Below are positions 27,055 through 37,400 of a DNA stretch of 64,000 nucleotides, in pieces. The stretch is from Bacteroidota bacterium. GTDB lineage: Bacteria; Bacteroidota; Bacteroidia; Bacteroidales; UBA12077. Numbering within the stretch: position 1 is the first letter of the stretch; every line of letters begins with the position of its first letter. The notes beneath the pieces were generated by a model, which was not told the DNA's origin, ran no database searches, and saw only the letters and a program-made list of their open reading frames with translations. A program made the position numbers and the translations under genes. The DNA is taken from contig JAHLLG010000002.1 in assembly GCA_020444275.1 (NCBI GenBank), positions 1,103,991 through 1,167,990 of the forward strand. Reading direction: 5' to 3'.

Positions 27055-28395
27055 TTAGATATCTTCGTTTAAATATTTCCTTATCAGTTTTGCATTCCCT
27101 CCGGCCTCTTTAAATATTGCGTTTGCAAACTTATATCCTCGTTTATGCATTAATTCAGTAATCAAAGGAATAATAGTATCTGTGTTTTTAAGATTTACTT
27201 CTTTGTTTATTTGAATACCTGAAAAGCATTTGGTATTAAATACAGTAACCCCACTTATTAATAAATCCATCTGATCGAGAATATTAAAAATCAATGAGCT
27301 CTCATAAATATTTAATTCTAACTCACCATGATCGATTAACATTTGAACCGTGGCATTTTTGCCAATTACCTGAAAACATAATTGAATTAAAAACTCAGGA
27401 ATAACAGGATTAACTTTACCTGGCATAATAGAAGATCCGGGTTGTACTTCAGGTATTATTATTTCACCTAACCCAGTCTGTGGACCAGATGACATTAATC
27501 TAATATCTTTTGATACTTTTACTAAGCTTCTTGCTAATAAATTCAATTGGGCAGAAACATTAGCCATATCATCCGGATTTTGAGCAGCATCAAACATATT
27601 GTCAGTTATACTCAAACTATTCAAGCCAGTTATTTCCCTAATTTCCTTTATAAAGTTTTGAATATAACCATCTGTTACTGTTTTTCGATCACCTACAATT
27701 GTACCCCCGATATTTAACTTTATTAGAGCATTTACTGCATTTTCTATTCTTACTAAAGAACGTTTAATCATTTCTGAATAACCACTAAAAAAGTCATTAT
27801 AGTCTATAACAACAGCATCTTGAAGACAGGTTCTTGATATCTTCTTATTATTTCTAAACTCATCTTGCTTATTGTGTATTGTATGTATTAATTCTTCTAA
27901 CTTCTCTTTTAACCTTGGCCATTTTTTAACAACCGCCAGATGACAAGCACTAGGATAAACATCGTTGGTTGACTGGTTTATATTTACATCCTCATTGGGA
28001 TGAACCAACTTATAGGTACCTAAGTTTTCTCCACCAATTTCATTAGCAATATTCGCAATTACTTCATTGGCATTCATATTTGCAGAAGTTCCGCCACCTC
28101 CATGTAAAGAATGAATTGGGAATTGATCAAACATTTCTTTACTTAAAACATAATCACATGCCTGAGTTATTAATCTTTCTTTATTCTGATCAATTATACC
28201 AACTTTATAATTAGCAATTGCTGCCGCCTTTTTAATTTGTATCAGGCTTTCTATTAACTCAGGATAATCAGCAATTGGTCTAAAACCATTTAAAGGAAAG
28301 TTTTGTATGGCCCTAAAAGTTTGTATACCATAGTATGCATTATAAGGTACTTCTAACTTTCCTAACAAATCTCGTTCTATTCGATATTCTGACAT
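27055..28395 (-). CDS. aspA: Aspartate ammonia-lyase
   Basis: 446 residues of the aspartase/fumarase superfamily. The N-terminus RIERDLLGKLEVPYNAYYG is AspA-like, and the signature SSIMPGKVNP with the catalytic-loop Ser is intact. HPNEDVNINQSTNDVYPSA matches the substrate-binding TxxSTND region. It converts L-aspartate to fumarate and ammonia. Position between M24 peptidase and asparaginase genes makes a short path: peptide, Asn, Asp, fumarate. Fumarate hydratase is the alternative, but the N-terminus and neighbours favour AspA. Confidence 0.85.
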   Translation of the reverse strand: MSEYRIERDLLGKLEVPYNAYYGIQTFRAIQNFPLNGFRPIADYPELIESLIQIKKAAAIANYKVGIIDQNKERLITQACDYVLSKEMFDQFPIHSLHGGGGTSANMNANEVIANIANEIGGENLGTYKLVHPNEDVNINQSTNDVYPSACHLAVVKKWPRLKEKLEELIHTIHNKQDEFRNNKKISRTCLQDAVVIDYNDFFSGYSEMIKRSLVRIENAVNALIKLNIGGTIVGDRKTVTDGYIQNFIKEIREITGLNSLSITDNMFDAAQNPDDMANVSAQLNLLARSLVKVSKDIRLMSSGPQTGLGEIIIPEVQPGSSIMPGKVNPVIPEFLIQLCFQVIGKNATVQMLIDHGELELNIYESSLIFNILDQMDLLISGVTVFNTKCFSGIQINKEVNLKNTDTIIPLITELMHKRGYKFANAIFKEAGGNAKLIRKYLNEDI

Positions 28396-28407
28396 AGGAT
28401 TAATATT

Positions 28408-29589
28408 TTACTTTATAAGATATAATTCTTCCTGTGGCTTGGATAAATATTCTGCTCCATCCTCAGTAATAACAAACATTTCTTCAATGGTAGCAATTCC
28501 CTTGCCTTCTACAAACAATTTAGGCTCGATAGTAAATACCATATCTTTTTCCAAAGGAACCAAAACTTTGCTACCATACTTTTCCCATTCCGGACCAAGC
28601 AATGCATATCCATCATGTGGAAACATTCCGACTTGGTGTCCAACACCATGTTTAAATTCTTCATAACCATTGCTCATAACATGCCATCTTGCTGCAAAAT
28701 CGACATTCTTTCCTTGAATACCAGGACACATAACCTCTTTTGCCAATTCAATAGATTCCTTAACAGTGTTAAAACCTCTAACTACATCCTTCGGTGGAAC
28801 ACTTTCATTGTCTTTTAATATATACCATGTTCTCTGAAGATCTGAACAATAACCATTTACTTTTACTCCAAAATCCATATTTAAGATGTGCCCTTTCTCA
28901 ACCTTTCTGTCTGTTGGTGAGTAATGAGCAACATTTGTATTAGGTCCAGTGAAAACGCCCGGACAATATTTTTCATCCCAACTTAATTCTAAGCCTCTTT
29001 CTTTTGCCTTTTCCTTCATAAAACGTGCTATTTGCTTTTCAGTTAAACCCGGCTTTATAAAATCTGTGGCTAAATCAAATATTTCTATTGTATGTTTTAT
29101 GGCTTCCTTTATGTTAGCTATTTCCGTAAGTGATTTTCTTCCTCTTAATGAAGAAATAATGTCCTCTGCTGAAATTATATTATTATGTAGTTTAATATCT
29201 TTTAACATACTGTAAATGATCTGATACATGCCATGTGTCAATCCATCACTTATTTCACTATCAATTGAATAATTCAAAGCTATTTTCGAAGGATTTAGTT
29301 TTTTTAGCACATCCTTAAAATGCTCCTGTATTCCTTTCACATAACTATGAATCTCAGTATATACACCCAGATCCTGAACATTCGCAACATCACCCTGACC
29401 GACAATAGCAATTGCATCCCCTTTTGATGTGATAATTAATGCAGAATGCCATGTTAAATCAGTTTCTACTAAAAAATCAAGCATGGGATCATGATTAATA
29501 GCACTTTCGCGTACAAATGTTATCCAACAATCTATATTTCTTTCTTTTAGGATTGAGATCGCTTGTTTTATTTTCTCCTTTACTAACAT
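28408..29589 (-). CDS. M24-family metallopeptidase (Xaa-Pro dipeptidase-like)
   Basis: 393 residues from the ATG at 29589. An in-frame start 36 bp upstream lies inside the -7/transcription-start region, so it is rejected. The creatinase-type N-domain (about 1-150) is followed by the pita-bread catalytic domain with metal ligands in LNMDFGVKVNGYCSD (Asp, Asp), HGVGHQVG (His), FTIEPKLF (Glu) and ATIEEMF (Glu). It releases N-terminal residues, typically from X-Pro peptides, with two metal ions. No export signal, so it is cytoplasmic. It is first in the O5 operon. Confidence 0.85.
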   Translation of the reverse strand: MLVKEKIKQAISILKERNIDCWITFVRESAINHDPMLDFLVETDLTWHSALIITSKGDAIAIVGQGDVANVQDLGVYTEIHSYVKGIQEHFKDVLKKLNPSKIALNYSIDSEISDGLTHGMYQIIYSMLKDIKLHNNIISAEDIISSLRGRKSLTEIANIKEAIKHTIEIFDLATDFIKPGLTEKQIARFMKEKAKERGLELSWDEKYCPGVFTGPNTNVAHYSPTDRKVEKGHILNMDFGVKVNGYCSDLQRTWYILKDNESVPPKDVVRGFNTVKESIELAKEVMCPGIQGKNVDFAARWHVMSNGYEEFKHGVGHQVGMFPHDGYALLGPEWEKYGSKVLVPLEKDMVFTIEPKLFVEGKGIATIEEMFVITEDGAEYLSKPQEELYLIK

Positions 29590-29613
29590 ATAATAGTTCC
29601 AAATTGGTTTGTA

Positions 29614-29646
29614 CAAATATAACAATTATTACTTAACACTGTTAAG
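29614..29646 (-). promoter_or_regulatory. Promoter and TetR operator O5 of the six-gene catabolic operon
   Basis: CTTAAC-ACT-GTTAAG (29632-29646) is a perfect palindrome. The minus-strand -7 box TATATTTG lies at 29621-29614, about 25 bp before the ATG at 29589. Unlike O1-O4 this operator is just upstream of the -7 box, overlapping the spacer and -33 region. The rest of the gap (29647-29901) shows no gene, RNA or clear repeat. Confidence 0.65.
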
Positions 29647-29901
29647 TTATCGATAAATTTTTATATCTAATTTAAGATTACAGCTTTAAAATATTTGATT
29701 ATAATATCCTAGAACTCAAGGTAAGATAAGTATAAATTAAATAGTGAGTGTATTGACTAAATTATTACAAATAAATAATGATCTCAGTTATATTTATATC
29801 ACAAATAGATACTGATAGAAAATAACAAGACGACTTTTCTGCAAACATTTCATTTTAGTTTAATTAACTATTTTATTGCTCTGATTTACTGTTAGTTAAC
29901 C

Positions 29902-31290
29902 CTATTTACCGATACAGAAATTCTTAAAGATATTACCAAGTACTTCATCTGTTGTGATTTCGCCGGTAATTTCACCTAAATAATGAAGTGTTTCTCGGAT
30001 GTCTTGTGCCAGAAAGTCGCCAGTAATGCCTGTGTTTAATCCATCGATGGCTCTTTGAAGCGATTCGGAAGCTTTCTCGAGCGCCTCGTAATGGCGCGCA
30101 TTGGTCACAATTACTTCGTTTTGATTTAAGGAAGCTAAGTTTACAACCGATAATAACTCCTCAATTAGTTGATCAATATTCTCACCTGTTTTTGCGGAGA
30201 TTCTTAAAATAATATCCTTCTCACGTATAAGTTGTTCCAGGTTTGTATCAACGGCTTGTTGATCTATCTTATTGATTGCAACAATCAACTTTTTATCTGT
30301 TCCGGCAATTTTATTTTCAACGGTTTTAATAGCATGCTTAATATCTTCGATACTCTCAGTGGCATCAACTAGCAACAGAACTATTGATGCTTTGGATATG
30401 CGTTCGTAGGTACGCTCTATTCCTATTGTTTCTACTTTATCTGAAGTCTCTCTGATTCCGGCGGTATCAATAAATCGAAACGCTACTCCTTCGATATTTA
30501 TTACATCTTCTATTACATCGCGCGTGGTTCCGGCAATTTCTGAAACAATGGCTTTTTCTTCGTTTAAAATTCTATTGAGCAAAGTTGATTTACCCACATT
30601 GGTATGACCCACGATTGCAACAGGCACTCCATTTTTTATCACGTTCCCTAAATCAAACGATTTTAATAGTTTTTGAATTAGATTTTGAATATTATTTAAA
30701 AGATCATTCAACTGTGTGCGATCAGCAAACTCCACATCTTCCTCACTAAAATCTAATTCTAACTCCAATAATGAAATAAAATGTAATAATCGATCTCTTA
30801 AATTTAGGATTTCACCTGAAAAGCCACCACGCATTTGTTGCATAGCCACTTTATGAGATGATGCTGAAGAAGATGCAATCAGATCAGCCACTGCTTCTGC
30901 CTGCGATAAATCCATTTTACCATTTACAAATGCTCGCAGCGTAAACTCTCCAGGTTTAGCTAAACGAGCTCCATTCTTTGTTAAAAGCTGCAAAACTTGC
31001 TGTTGGATATATACTGAACCATGGCAAGAAATTTCTACAACATCTTCTCCAGTATAGGATTTAGGTCCTTTAAAAATTGACATAACCACTTCATCAATAA
31101 TACGATCGCCATCGAGTAAATTCCCAAAATGAATCGTGTTGGGTTGCTGATCAATTAATCGTTTATTTGTTGGTGATTGAAACACTTTATCGCATAACGC
31201 AATAGATTCATCTCCACTTAACCTCACAACAGCAATTGCTCCATTTCCCTGGGCTGTTGATATTGCACATATAATGTCGTTATTTATCAT
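29902..31290 (-). CDS. mnmE: tRNA-modification GTPase MnmE
   Basis: 462 residues, normal for the family. Start IICAISTAQGNGAIAVVRLS and folate-binding N-domain (about 1-120), helical domain, inserted G domain about 220-380 with GHTNVGKSTL (P-loop), DTAGIRE (G3) and NKID (G4), and the conserved C-terminal CIGK. With MnmG it forms the 5-carboxymethylaminomethyl group on the wobble U of tRNAs. It overlaps the tag gene by 11 bp and is transcribed with tag and the DUF6485 gene. Confidence 0.96.
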   Translation of the reverse strand: MINNDIICAISTAQGNGAIAVVRLSGDESIALCDKVFQSPTNKRLIDQQPNTIHFGNLLDGDRIIDEVVMSIFKGPKSYTGEDVVEISCHGSVYIQQQVLQLLTKNGARLAKPGEFTLRAFVNGKMDLSQAEAVADLIASSSASSHKVAMQQMRGGFSGEILNLRDRLLHFISLLELELDFSEEDVEFADRTQLNDLLNNIQNLIQKLLKSFDLGNVIKNGVPVAIVGHTNVGKSTLLNRILNEEKAIVSEIAGTTRDVIEDVINIEGVAFRFIDTAGIRETSDKVETIGIERTYERISKASIVLLLVDATESIEDIKHAIKTVENKIAGTDKKLIVAINKIDQQAVDTNLEQLIREKDIILRISAKTGENIDQLIEELLSVVNLASLNQNEVIVTNARHYEALEKASESLQRAIDGLNTGITGDFLAQDIRETLHYLGEITGEITTDEVLGNIFKNFCIGK

Positions 31291-31852
31291 TCTGAACTTT
31301 CTTATATCTAAAACAACTAACTAAATGATCATTCACCATTCCAATGGCTTGCATTTTAGCATAACAAATGGTTGAACCCACAAACTTAAATCCCCGCTTC
31401 TTTAAATCTTTACTCATTGCATCTGACTCCTTTGATGTAGCAGGTATTTGACTCATATACTCCCATTTATTAACAATGGTTTTTCCATCGGTAAACGACC
31501 AAATATATTTTGCGAATGAGCCAAATTCCTTTTGCACTTTCATGTATGCTTTTGCATTGGTAACAGCTGCGTTAATTTTTAGTTTATTTCTGATTATTCC
31601 GGCATCTTGCAATAGCTCTTCAATCTTTTTTTGATCGTACTTTGCTATTTTTTTGTAATCAAAATGATCAAATGCTTTTCTGAAATTCTCACGCTTGGCT
31701 AGTATCGTACTCCAACTTAATCCTGCCTGGAATCCTTCCAAAATCAAAAACTCAAAAAGTTTTTGATCATCATGCAAAGGTACTCCCCATTCTGTATCGT
31801 GATATTCTATATCCAAAGGCTTTTTAGCCCAATCACATCTTTGTTTTGTCAT
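31280..31852 (-). CDS. tag: DNA-3-methyladenine glycosylase I
   Basis: 190 residues of the Tag family. RCDWAKKPLDIEYHDTEWGVP is the family start (with the zinc-site Cys and the catalytic-region Glu). GFQAGLSWSTIL and FKFVGSTICYAKMQAIGMVNDH carry other conserved parts, including the zinc-binding Cys and His near the end. It excises 3-methyladenine from alkylated DNA in the cytoplasm. The gene lies 5 bp after the small DUF6485 gene and overlaps mnmE. Confidence 0.95.
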   Translation of the reverse strand: MTKQRCDWAKKPLDIEYHDTEWGVPLHDDQKLFEFLILEGFQAGLSWSTILAKRENFRKAFDHFDYKKIAKYDQKKIEELLQDAGIIRNKLKINAAVTNAKAYMKVQKEFGSFAKYIWSFTDGKTIVNKWEYMSQIPATSKESDAMSKDLKKRGFKFVGSTICYAKMQAIGMVNDHLVSCFRYKKVQNDK

Positions 31853-31857
31853 ATAAA

Positions 31858-32067
31858 TTAATTCCAGTGATGGCCTCGTTCATTAACTGTTTCAAGAAAT
31901 TTGCTAATTGATCTGTCGTAAGTACGCTCTACATCATTAGGAAAGTAGCATGCAGGCAGTTGCCCAAGCTCACGATGATAAGCAATACAATCGCAACAAA
32001 CACCTTTCTTACTACACGAATAGGTGCAATTGCAATTTTCTTTATTTTGATCTTTTTTACATTCCAT
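31858..32067 (-). CDS. Small Cys-rich DUF6485-type protein
   Basis: 69 residues with eight cysteines, six of them in [16 protein letters not shown], followed by [13 protein letters not shown]. The spacing suggests metal or Fe-S binding. I recognise the pattern as DUF6485-like; no function is known to me. It is the first gene of the mnmE/tag transcript and starts 26 bp after a good -7 box. Confidence 0.8.
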   Translation of the reverse strand: MECKKDQNKENCNCTYSCSKKGVCCDCIAYHRELGQLPACYFPNDVERTYDRSISKFLETVNERGHHWN

Positions 32068-32092
32068 AATACAAAACTTTTGAATTGCATCG

Positions 32093-32123
32093 CAAAATTA
32101 CATGAAATAAGCCTTGTACACAA
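32093..32123 (-). promoter_or_regulatory. Promoter of the DUF6485-tag-mnmE operon
   Basis: On the minus strand a -33 TTG (32123-32121), 20 bp, then a -7 box TAATTTTG (32100-32093) match the Bacteroidota consensus spacing. The small gene starts at 32067. Confidence 0.6.
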
Positions 32124-32146
32124 AATGTTTTTTAACTAATGTCATT

Positions 32147-32923
32147 CTACCCAAAAATTCCGGATATCGACCCCCCTGATACAGATATAGTTTGTCCGGT
32201 AATGTATTTCGAGACAGGAGATAATAACCATAATGCCAGTGAAGCTAAATCGTCCGGATCTCCCATAAACCCAACTTTTGTATTTTTCTCAAATAATGCT
32301 TTTGACTCTTCATAAGATAAGTCTTCTAATTCACTTTTCTTTTTAATTAGACGTTCAATGGCCTTCGTATTGTGTGATCCAGGCGCTAACACATTAACCG
32401 TTATTCCTTTTTCTGCAACTTCTTGCGATAAGGTTTTTGCCATACCCACAACCGACATTCGAAGCGATGTACTTAAAACCAGGTTCTCAATTGGCTGTTT
32501 TACCGATGAACTTTCAAGAAATACTATTCTTCCGTAATTATTCTCAAGAAATTGTGGTAATAGCTTTTTTACAAGATCCACTTTCCAACGGAGTAATTTC
32601 TGAAATGCTTCATCCCAATCCGAAAGCTCTGTTTCCATAAACGATTTTGCCGGAGGACCACCAGCGTTTACAAAAACACCACTGATATTTGTTACTCCTA
32701 TTAGATCTATAATTTTATCAACGGCTCTTTTCTCTGTTACGTCAGTTTCCAAGTACTCGAAACGTGAATCATATTTGTACTTTAACTCACTTAATAATTC
32801 ACCGCGTCTGGCTACTCCGTAAACTGTCGCACCATGTTCCATTAATTGCACTGCAACAGATCTACCAAAACCACTGGTAACTCCTGTTACCACAAAACTT
32901 TTATTTTTAATATCAAGGTCCAT
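32147..32923 (-). CDS. SDR-family oxidoreductase-like protein with non-canonical active site
   Basis: 258 residues, Rossmann fold with the nucleotide loop TGVTSGFGRSVA and FVNAGGPP (NAG motif). After the catalytic-Ser strand (IVFLESSSVKQP) the usual YxxxK is replaced by LSTSLRMSVVG, with neither Tyr nor Lys at the expected places. This occurs in a branch of FabG-like SDRs annotated only as oxidoreductases. It therefore may use another chemistry or may only bind NAD(P). Confidence 0.8.
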   Translation of the reverse strand: MDLDIKNKSFVVTGVTSGFGRSVAVQLMEHGATVYGVARRGELLSELKYKYDSRFEYLETDVTEKRAVDKIIDLIGVTNISGVFVNAGGPPAKSFMETELSDWDEAFQKLLRWKVDLVKKLLPQFLENNYGRIVFLESSSVKQPIENLVLSTSLRMSVVGMAKTLSQEVAEKGITVNVLAPGSHNTKAIERLIKKKSELEDLSYEESKALFEKNTKVGFMGDPDDLASLALWLLSPVSKYITGQTISVSGGSISGIFG

Positions 32924-32966
32924 AATTCTTCGTTTTTTATACTAACAAAAGAAATCTAAAAATGTT

Positions 32967-33000
32967 AAAGAGCCGCTACCTAAAAAGATAGCGGCTCTTT
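32967..33000 (-). terminator. Hairpin terminator of the C1 peptidase gene
   Basis: A perfect 12-bp stem (AAAGAGCCGCTA at 32967-32978, complement at 32989-33000) with a 10-nt loop lies 17 bp past the stop of the C1 peptidase gene. The minus-strand U-run after it is short, so termination may be moderate. Confidence 0.6.
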
Positions 33001-33017
33001 ACATATTTTATTATATC

Positions 33018-34211
33018 TTACTTAATACCCAATTTCTTTGCAATATCAGATGGAATAGCATTTTTATTTACCATTATATCTATCATCTTAAAGGTAATAA
33101 AAGCTTCTGACATGTAAATATAACCATTGTATGGATTATCAACATCCCAACTATTTTTTACTTTGTAGTATTTGGTTCCATTCTGATCTTTAGCAACACC
33201 AACAATATGCATTCCATGATCGTCGGTAGTTTTATAGTTATCAAACTCTTTTTGACGTAATTCAGGAGTAATCTCTAACTCTTTTAAAGGTCGATCAAAT
33301 GAATATAATATCTTATTTTTCTCCTTGGTAGATAGTCCTGTTAATCTTTCCTTATCAGTTCCACTTGTCTCCTCATATGCAACATCCGGAACAATAGCTA
33401 CTCCGTTACTCCATGAGAATCCTTTTTCGCTAACATCACCACCCCAGGCAACAGAGTAACCTTTTTCAAGCGAGTAATCAATAATTTTAGTTATATCTTC
33501 CAGTTTAACATTGTATACATCACCTAATAACCAGTTATCAGGCACCTCAATTATAAACTCTTCATAATATGGATGATGCATAAATGATGAAATTTCCACA
33601 TAATCATCAGGATTTATTCCGGTAAATTCAGCTGCAAAAGTCTTAGGGGTGTACTCTTTACCGTTATACGTAAATGTTTCGGGTTTTTCACCTAAATAAG
33701 CATCCAGTATTCCTTCAAAACCATTGTGCCATGCAGTAGTTAGTTCTTTATTTTTATTTTCAATAACCTGATCTACATAACCTTTTAATACGGCATCAAA
33801 TTCGCCATGTACAAATTTTTCTGTTCCATAATTTAATCCGGCATATACCTCTTCAGGAACAATACCATATTTCTCAATTACGTGGGTAACATCGTGGAAT
33901 CCACCTCCACCTGCAAAATTCAAGTTGCCATGCCAACGAACATAATCAATTGCCTTATCAGAATAGGCATGGCGAATAATCCATGCTTCAGAAAGATTAA
34001 CCTCTGGCTTGCCCATTCTTATCATTTCCGTTTCTAAGAATGATAATGCCGAGAAGCTCCAGCATGTTCCTGATCTGAATTGATTTTTTACCGGTGTGGT
34101 TTTTACCTCTTTAATGATTTCAAATTCGTATGCAGGCTTCTTGGTCTCTTCCTGCGCAAACAATGTAAAGCTTGTAATTACTAATGCTACAATAATAAAA
34201 ATTTTCTTCAT
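33018..34211 (-). CDS. Exported C1-family cysteine aminopeptidase (PepC/bleomycin-hydrolase-like)
   Basis: 397 residues, signal peptide about 1-19 (IFIIVALVITSFTLFAQ). All catalytic residues are kept: Gln and Cys in NQFRSGTCWSFSA, His in DDHGMHIVG and Asn in KVKNSWD. PepC-type enzymes remove N-terminal residues from peptides; this one is exported, probably periplasmic, as for many Bacteroidota homologues. It is a paralogue of the Asn-less protein at 24744. It stands alone with its own terminator. Confidence 0.88.
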   Translation of the reverse strand: MKKIFIIVALVITSFTLFAQEETKKPAYEFEIIKEVKTTPVKNQFRSGTCWSFSALSFLETEMIRMGKPEVNLSEAWIIRHAYSDKAIDYVRWHGNLNFAGGGGFHDVTHVIEKYGIVPEEVYAGLNYGTEKFVHGEFDAVLKGYVDQVIENKNKELTTAWHNGFEGILDAYLGEKPETFTYNGKEYTPKTFAAEFTGINPDDYVEISSFMHHPYYEEFIIEVPDNWLLGDVYNVKLEDITKIIDYSLEKGYSVAWGGDVSEKGFSWSNGVAIVPDVAYEETSGTDKERLTGLSTKEKNKILYSFDRPLKELEITPELRQKEFDNYKTTDDHGMHIVGVAKDQNGTKYYKVKNSWDVDNPYNGYIYMSEAFITFKMIDIMVNKNAIPSDIAKKLGIK

Positions 34212-34408
34212 GATGTCGATTTTTGATTTGATCTTTAGATAGCCAAAATTACTAAACGTTTAATATATTCTTAAAAAAATGTTAATATTTACTTTCTGTC
34301 GGTAGCAAATTGTTGTTCATCGATTTCCAATTTTTGACTCTATTATTTATTATATATTGAGCCCACGATTAAATAACTCAATTTTTTAACCTAAACTAAA
34401 ATTTACTT

Positions 34409-37400
34409 ATGAAGAGATTTTTTACTTTTCTTTTTTTACTCGTTTTTATAGGTTCTACCTATGCACAGCAAGTAGAAAAACAAATTGTTGACAGAAATGG
34501 TAATCCGACTTTTGTAAAGTTTGATACAAAAGTGAAATCATTTTCTAAATCAGAAACAAAAGATGTTTTATCAAGCATCTTTAATATGACAAAAAGTGGT
34601 GAGTACAAAAGCCTAAGATCAGAAAAAGATAAAATTGGCTATACTCACGAAAGATTCCAACAATATTATAAAGGAATCAAAGTGGAAAAGGGAGTATACA
34701 TTGTTCACAGCCGTGAAGGTGTTATCGAATCCTTAAGTGGAGAACACAAGTTGATAAAGGATATCAATACGAATCCATCTATTTCAGCTACTGAGGCTAT
34801 CGAAAAGGCCAAATCATTTGTAAATGCTGAAAAATACATGTGGGAACAGGAGAAAGCTTACACTCCGCAAGCAGAACTTGTAATTGTAGAGCATGATTAT
34901 GGTAAGCATCCAAAAGATAAGCATGAAATGGTATTGGCTTATAAGACTGATATTTACGCTACAAAGCCATTACGCAGAGATCATATTTACGTTGATGCTC
35001 AAACTGGTGAAATTGTTCATGTTAATGCAATTATTAAAACTGCAGAAGCAACAGGTACTGCTGATACAAGATATAGTGGCACTAAATCTATATCAACTGA
35101 CAGCTATAATGGATCTTATCGTTTAAGAGATTATTCAAGAGGTAATGGTATTATTACTTATAACTGTAATGAATCAACAAACTACAATAGTGCAGTTGAT
35201 TTTACCGACAACGATAATAACTGGACTGCAGCAGAATATGATAATGCTGACAAAGATAATGGTGCATTAGACGCTCACTGGGCAGGTATGGTAACTTATG
35301 ACTATTTTCAGGATGTACACAACCGAAACAGTTTTGATAATAACAATGCATTAATCAAAACATATGTTCATTTTGATAGCAATTATGATAATGCATATTG
35401 GAATGGATCTGTATTCACATTTGGTGATGGTTCATCGTTTGACATTTTAACTTCACTTGATGTATTTGGTCACGAATTTGGACATGCTGTATGTTCTTAC
35501 ACATGTGATTTAACCTATTCGGCAGAGCCTGGTGCATTAAATGAAGCATTTAGTGATATCTGGGGTTGCGCAATTGAATACAAGTATGCTCCGGAAAAAG
35601 ATACTTGGTTAATGGGTGAAGATTTAGGTTCAGCACTACGTTCAATAAGCGATCCTAAATCAAAAGGTTTACCTGATACTTATAAAGGAGATAACTGGTG
35701 GACAAGCTCATCTGACTATTATGGTGTACACACCAATAACGGACCTTTTTGCTATTGGTTCTATCTAATTTCTGTAGGCGGATCAGGTACTAATGATAAC
35801 AACGATGCGTATAATGTAACTGCTATTGGTATTGAAAAGGCTGAACAAATTGCATATAGAATAGAGAGTGTTTATATGACATCAAGTTCTGACTATGCTG
35901 ATGCAAGAACTTATGCTATTCAAGCTGCTCAAGATCTTTATGGAGAAGGTTCTCAAGAAGAAATTTCAGTAACCGATGCAATGTATGCTATTGGTGTAGG
36001 TGATCCTTATAATGGAGGTGGCCCACAACCAGCTTCTTACTGTGGATCTGAAGGTAGCGACTATAGTTACGAATGGATTTCAGAAGTTACTGTAGGTAGT
36101 TATACTAACACTTCAAATGCTGCTGGTTATACTGATTTTACCAATGAAGTAATTGATGTGAATGCAGGTGAAACCTATAGCATTACATTAACACCTGGAT
36201 TTGCTAGTTCTACGTATAACGAATACTGGAAAATATGGATTGACTTTGATAATGACACTACATTTGATGCTGAAGAATTAGTATTTGATGCTGGTGCATT
36301 AAGCAAAGAAGCTGTTTCCGGTACTATTGATATTCCTACAGGAATTTCAGGTATACGAAGAATGCGTGTTTCAATGAAATATAATGGTGCACAAGATGCC
36401 TGTGAAACATTCAGCTATGGTGAAGTTGAAGATTATCACGTAAACATATCTGAATCAGGAGAAGATACTCAAGCTCCTACAGCTCCTAACAATTTATCAT
36501 CTTCAAATATTACAGAAACTTCATTTACTTTAAGCTGGAATGCTTCAACTGATAATGTTGGCGTTACCGGTTATGATGTATATCAAAATGGAAGTTTATT
36601 AGGTTCTGTAACCGGAACTTCAGCAAACATAACAGGCTTAACTGCTTCTACCACTTATTCGATGACAGTTAAAGCAAAAGATGCAGCCGGGAATGTTTCC
36701 GCTGCAAGTAGTGCATTAAATGTTACTACTGCAACACCTGCAGATACTGAAGCACCAACAGCACCATCAAATTTAGGTTCTTCTAATATCACAACATCTT
36801 CTGTAGTATTGAGCTGGAGTGCATCTTCTGATAATGTTGGAGTAACCGGATATGATATTTATAAAGACGGTGCTTATCTTGCAAATACTTCAGGTACAAG
36901 CTATACAGTAACCGGATTAGCGGCATCTACAACATATGAATTTTATGTTAAGGCTAAAGATGCTGCTGGTAATGTATCAGCAGCAAGTAATACCATTTCT
37001 GCAACCACAGATGAAATTGTTGCAGAATACTGTACTTCTCAAGGAAACAATTCATCATATGAATGGATTGCAGAAGTTGGAATAGGAACATATGGAAATA
37101 CTTCCGGAGCAGCTGGTTATACTGACTTTACAAGTGAAAATATTACACTAGAAGCCGGTAGCTCAGTTAATGTTTCATTAACACCTGGATTTTCAGGATC
37201 TACATACAACGAATACTGGAAAATCTGGATTGATTATAATGGTGATGCTGATTTTGACGATGCAAACGAACTGGTATTTGATGCAGGATCATTAAGTAAA
37301 ACTACAGTTACAGGTGTTATCAATGTACTTTCTACTGCGAGTGGAAGCACACGTATGAGAGTATCGATGAAATACAATGCTGCACAAACAGCTTGTGAAT

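Noticed and set aside
29590-29625. Upstream start of the M24 peptidase
   Set aside because: It overlaps the promoter -7 box; the ATG at 29589 is downstream of predicted transcription start.
31929-32123. 64-residue minus-strand ORF overlapping the DUF6485 gene
   Set aside because: Shadow frame of the Cys-rich gene; it also spans the promoter at 32093-32123.
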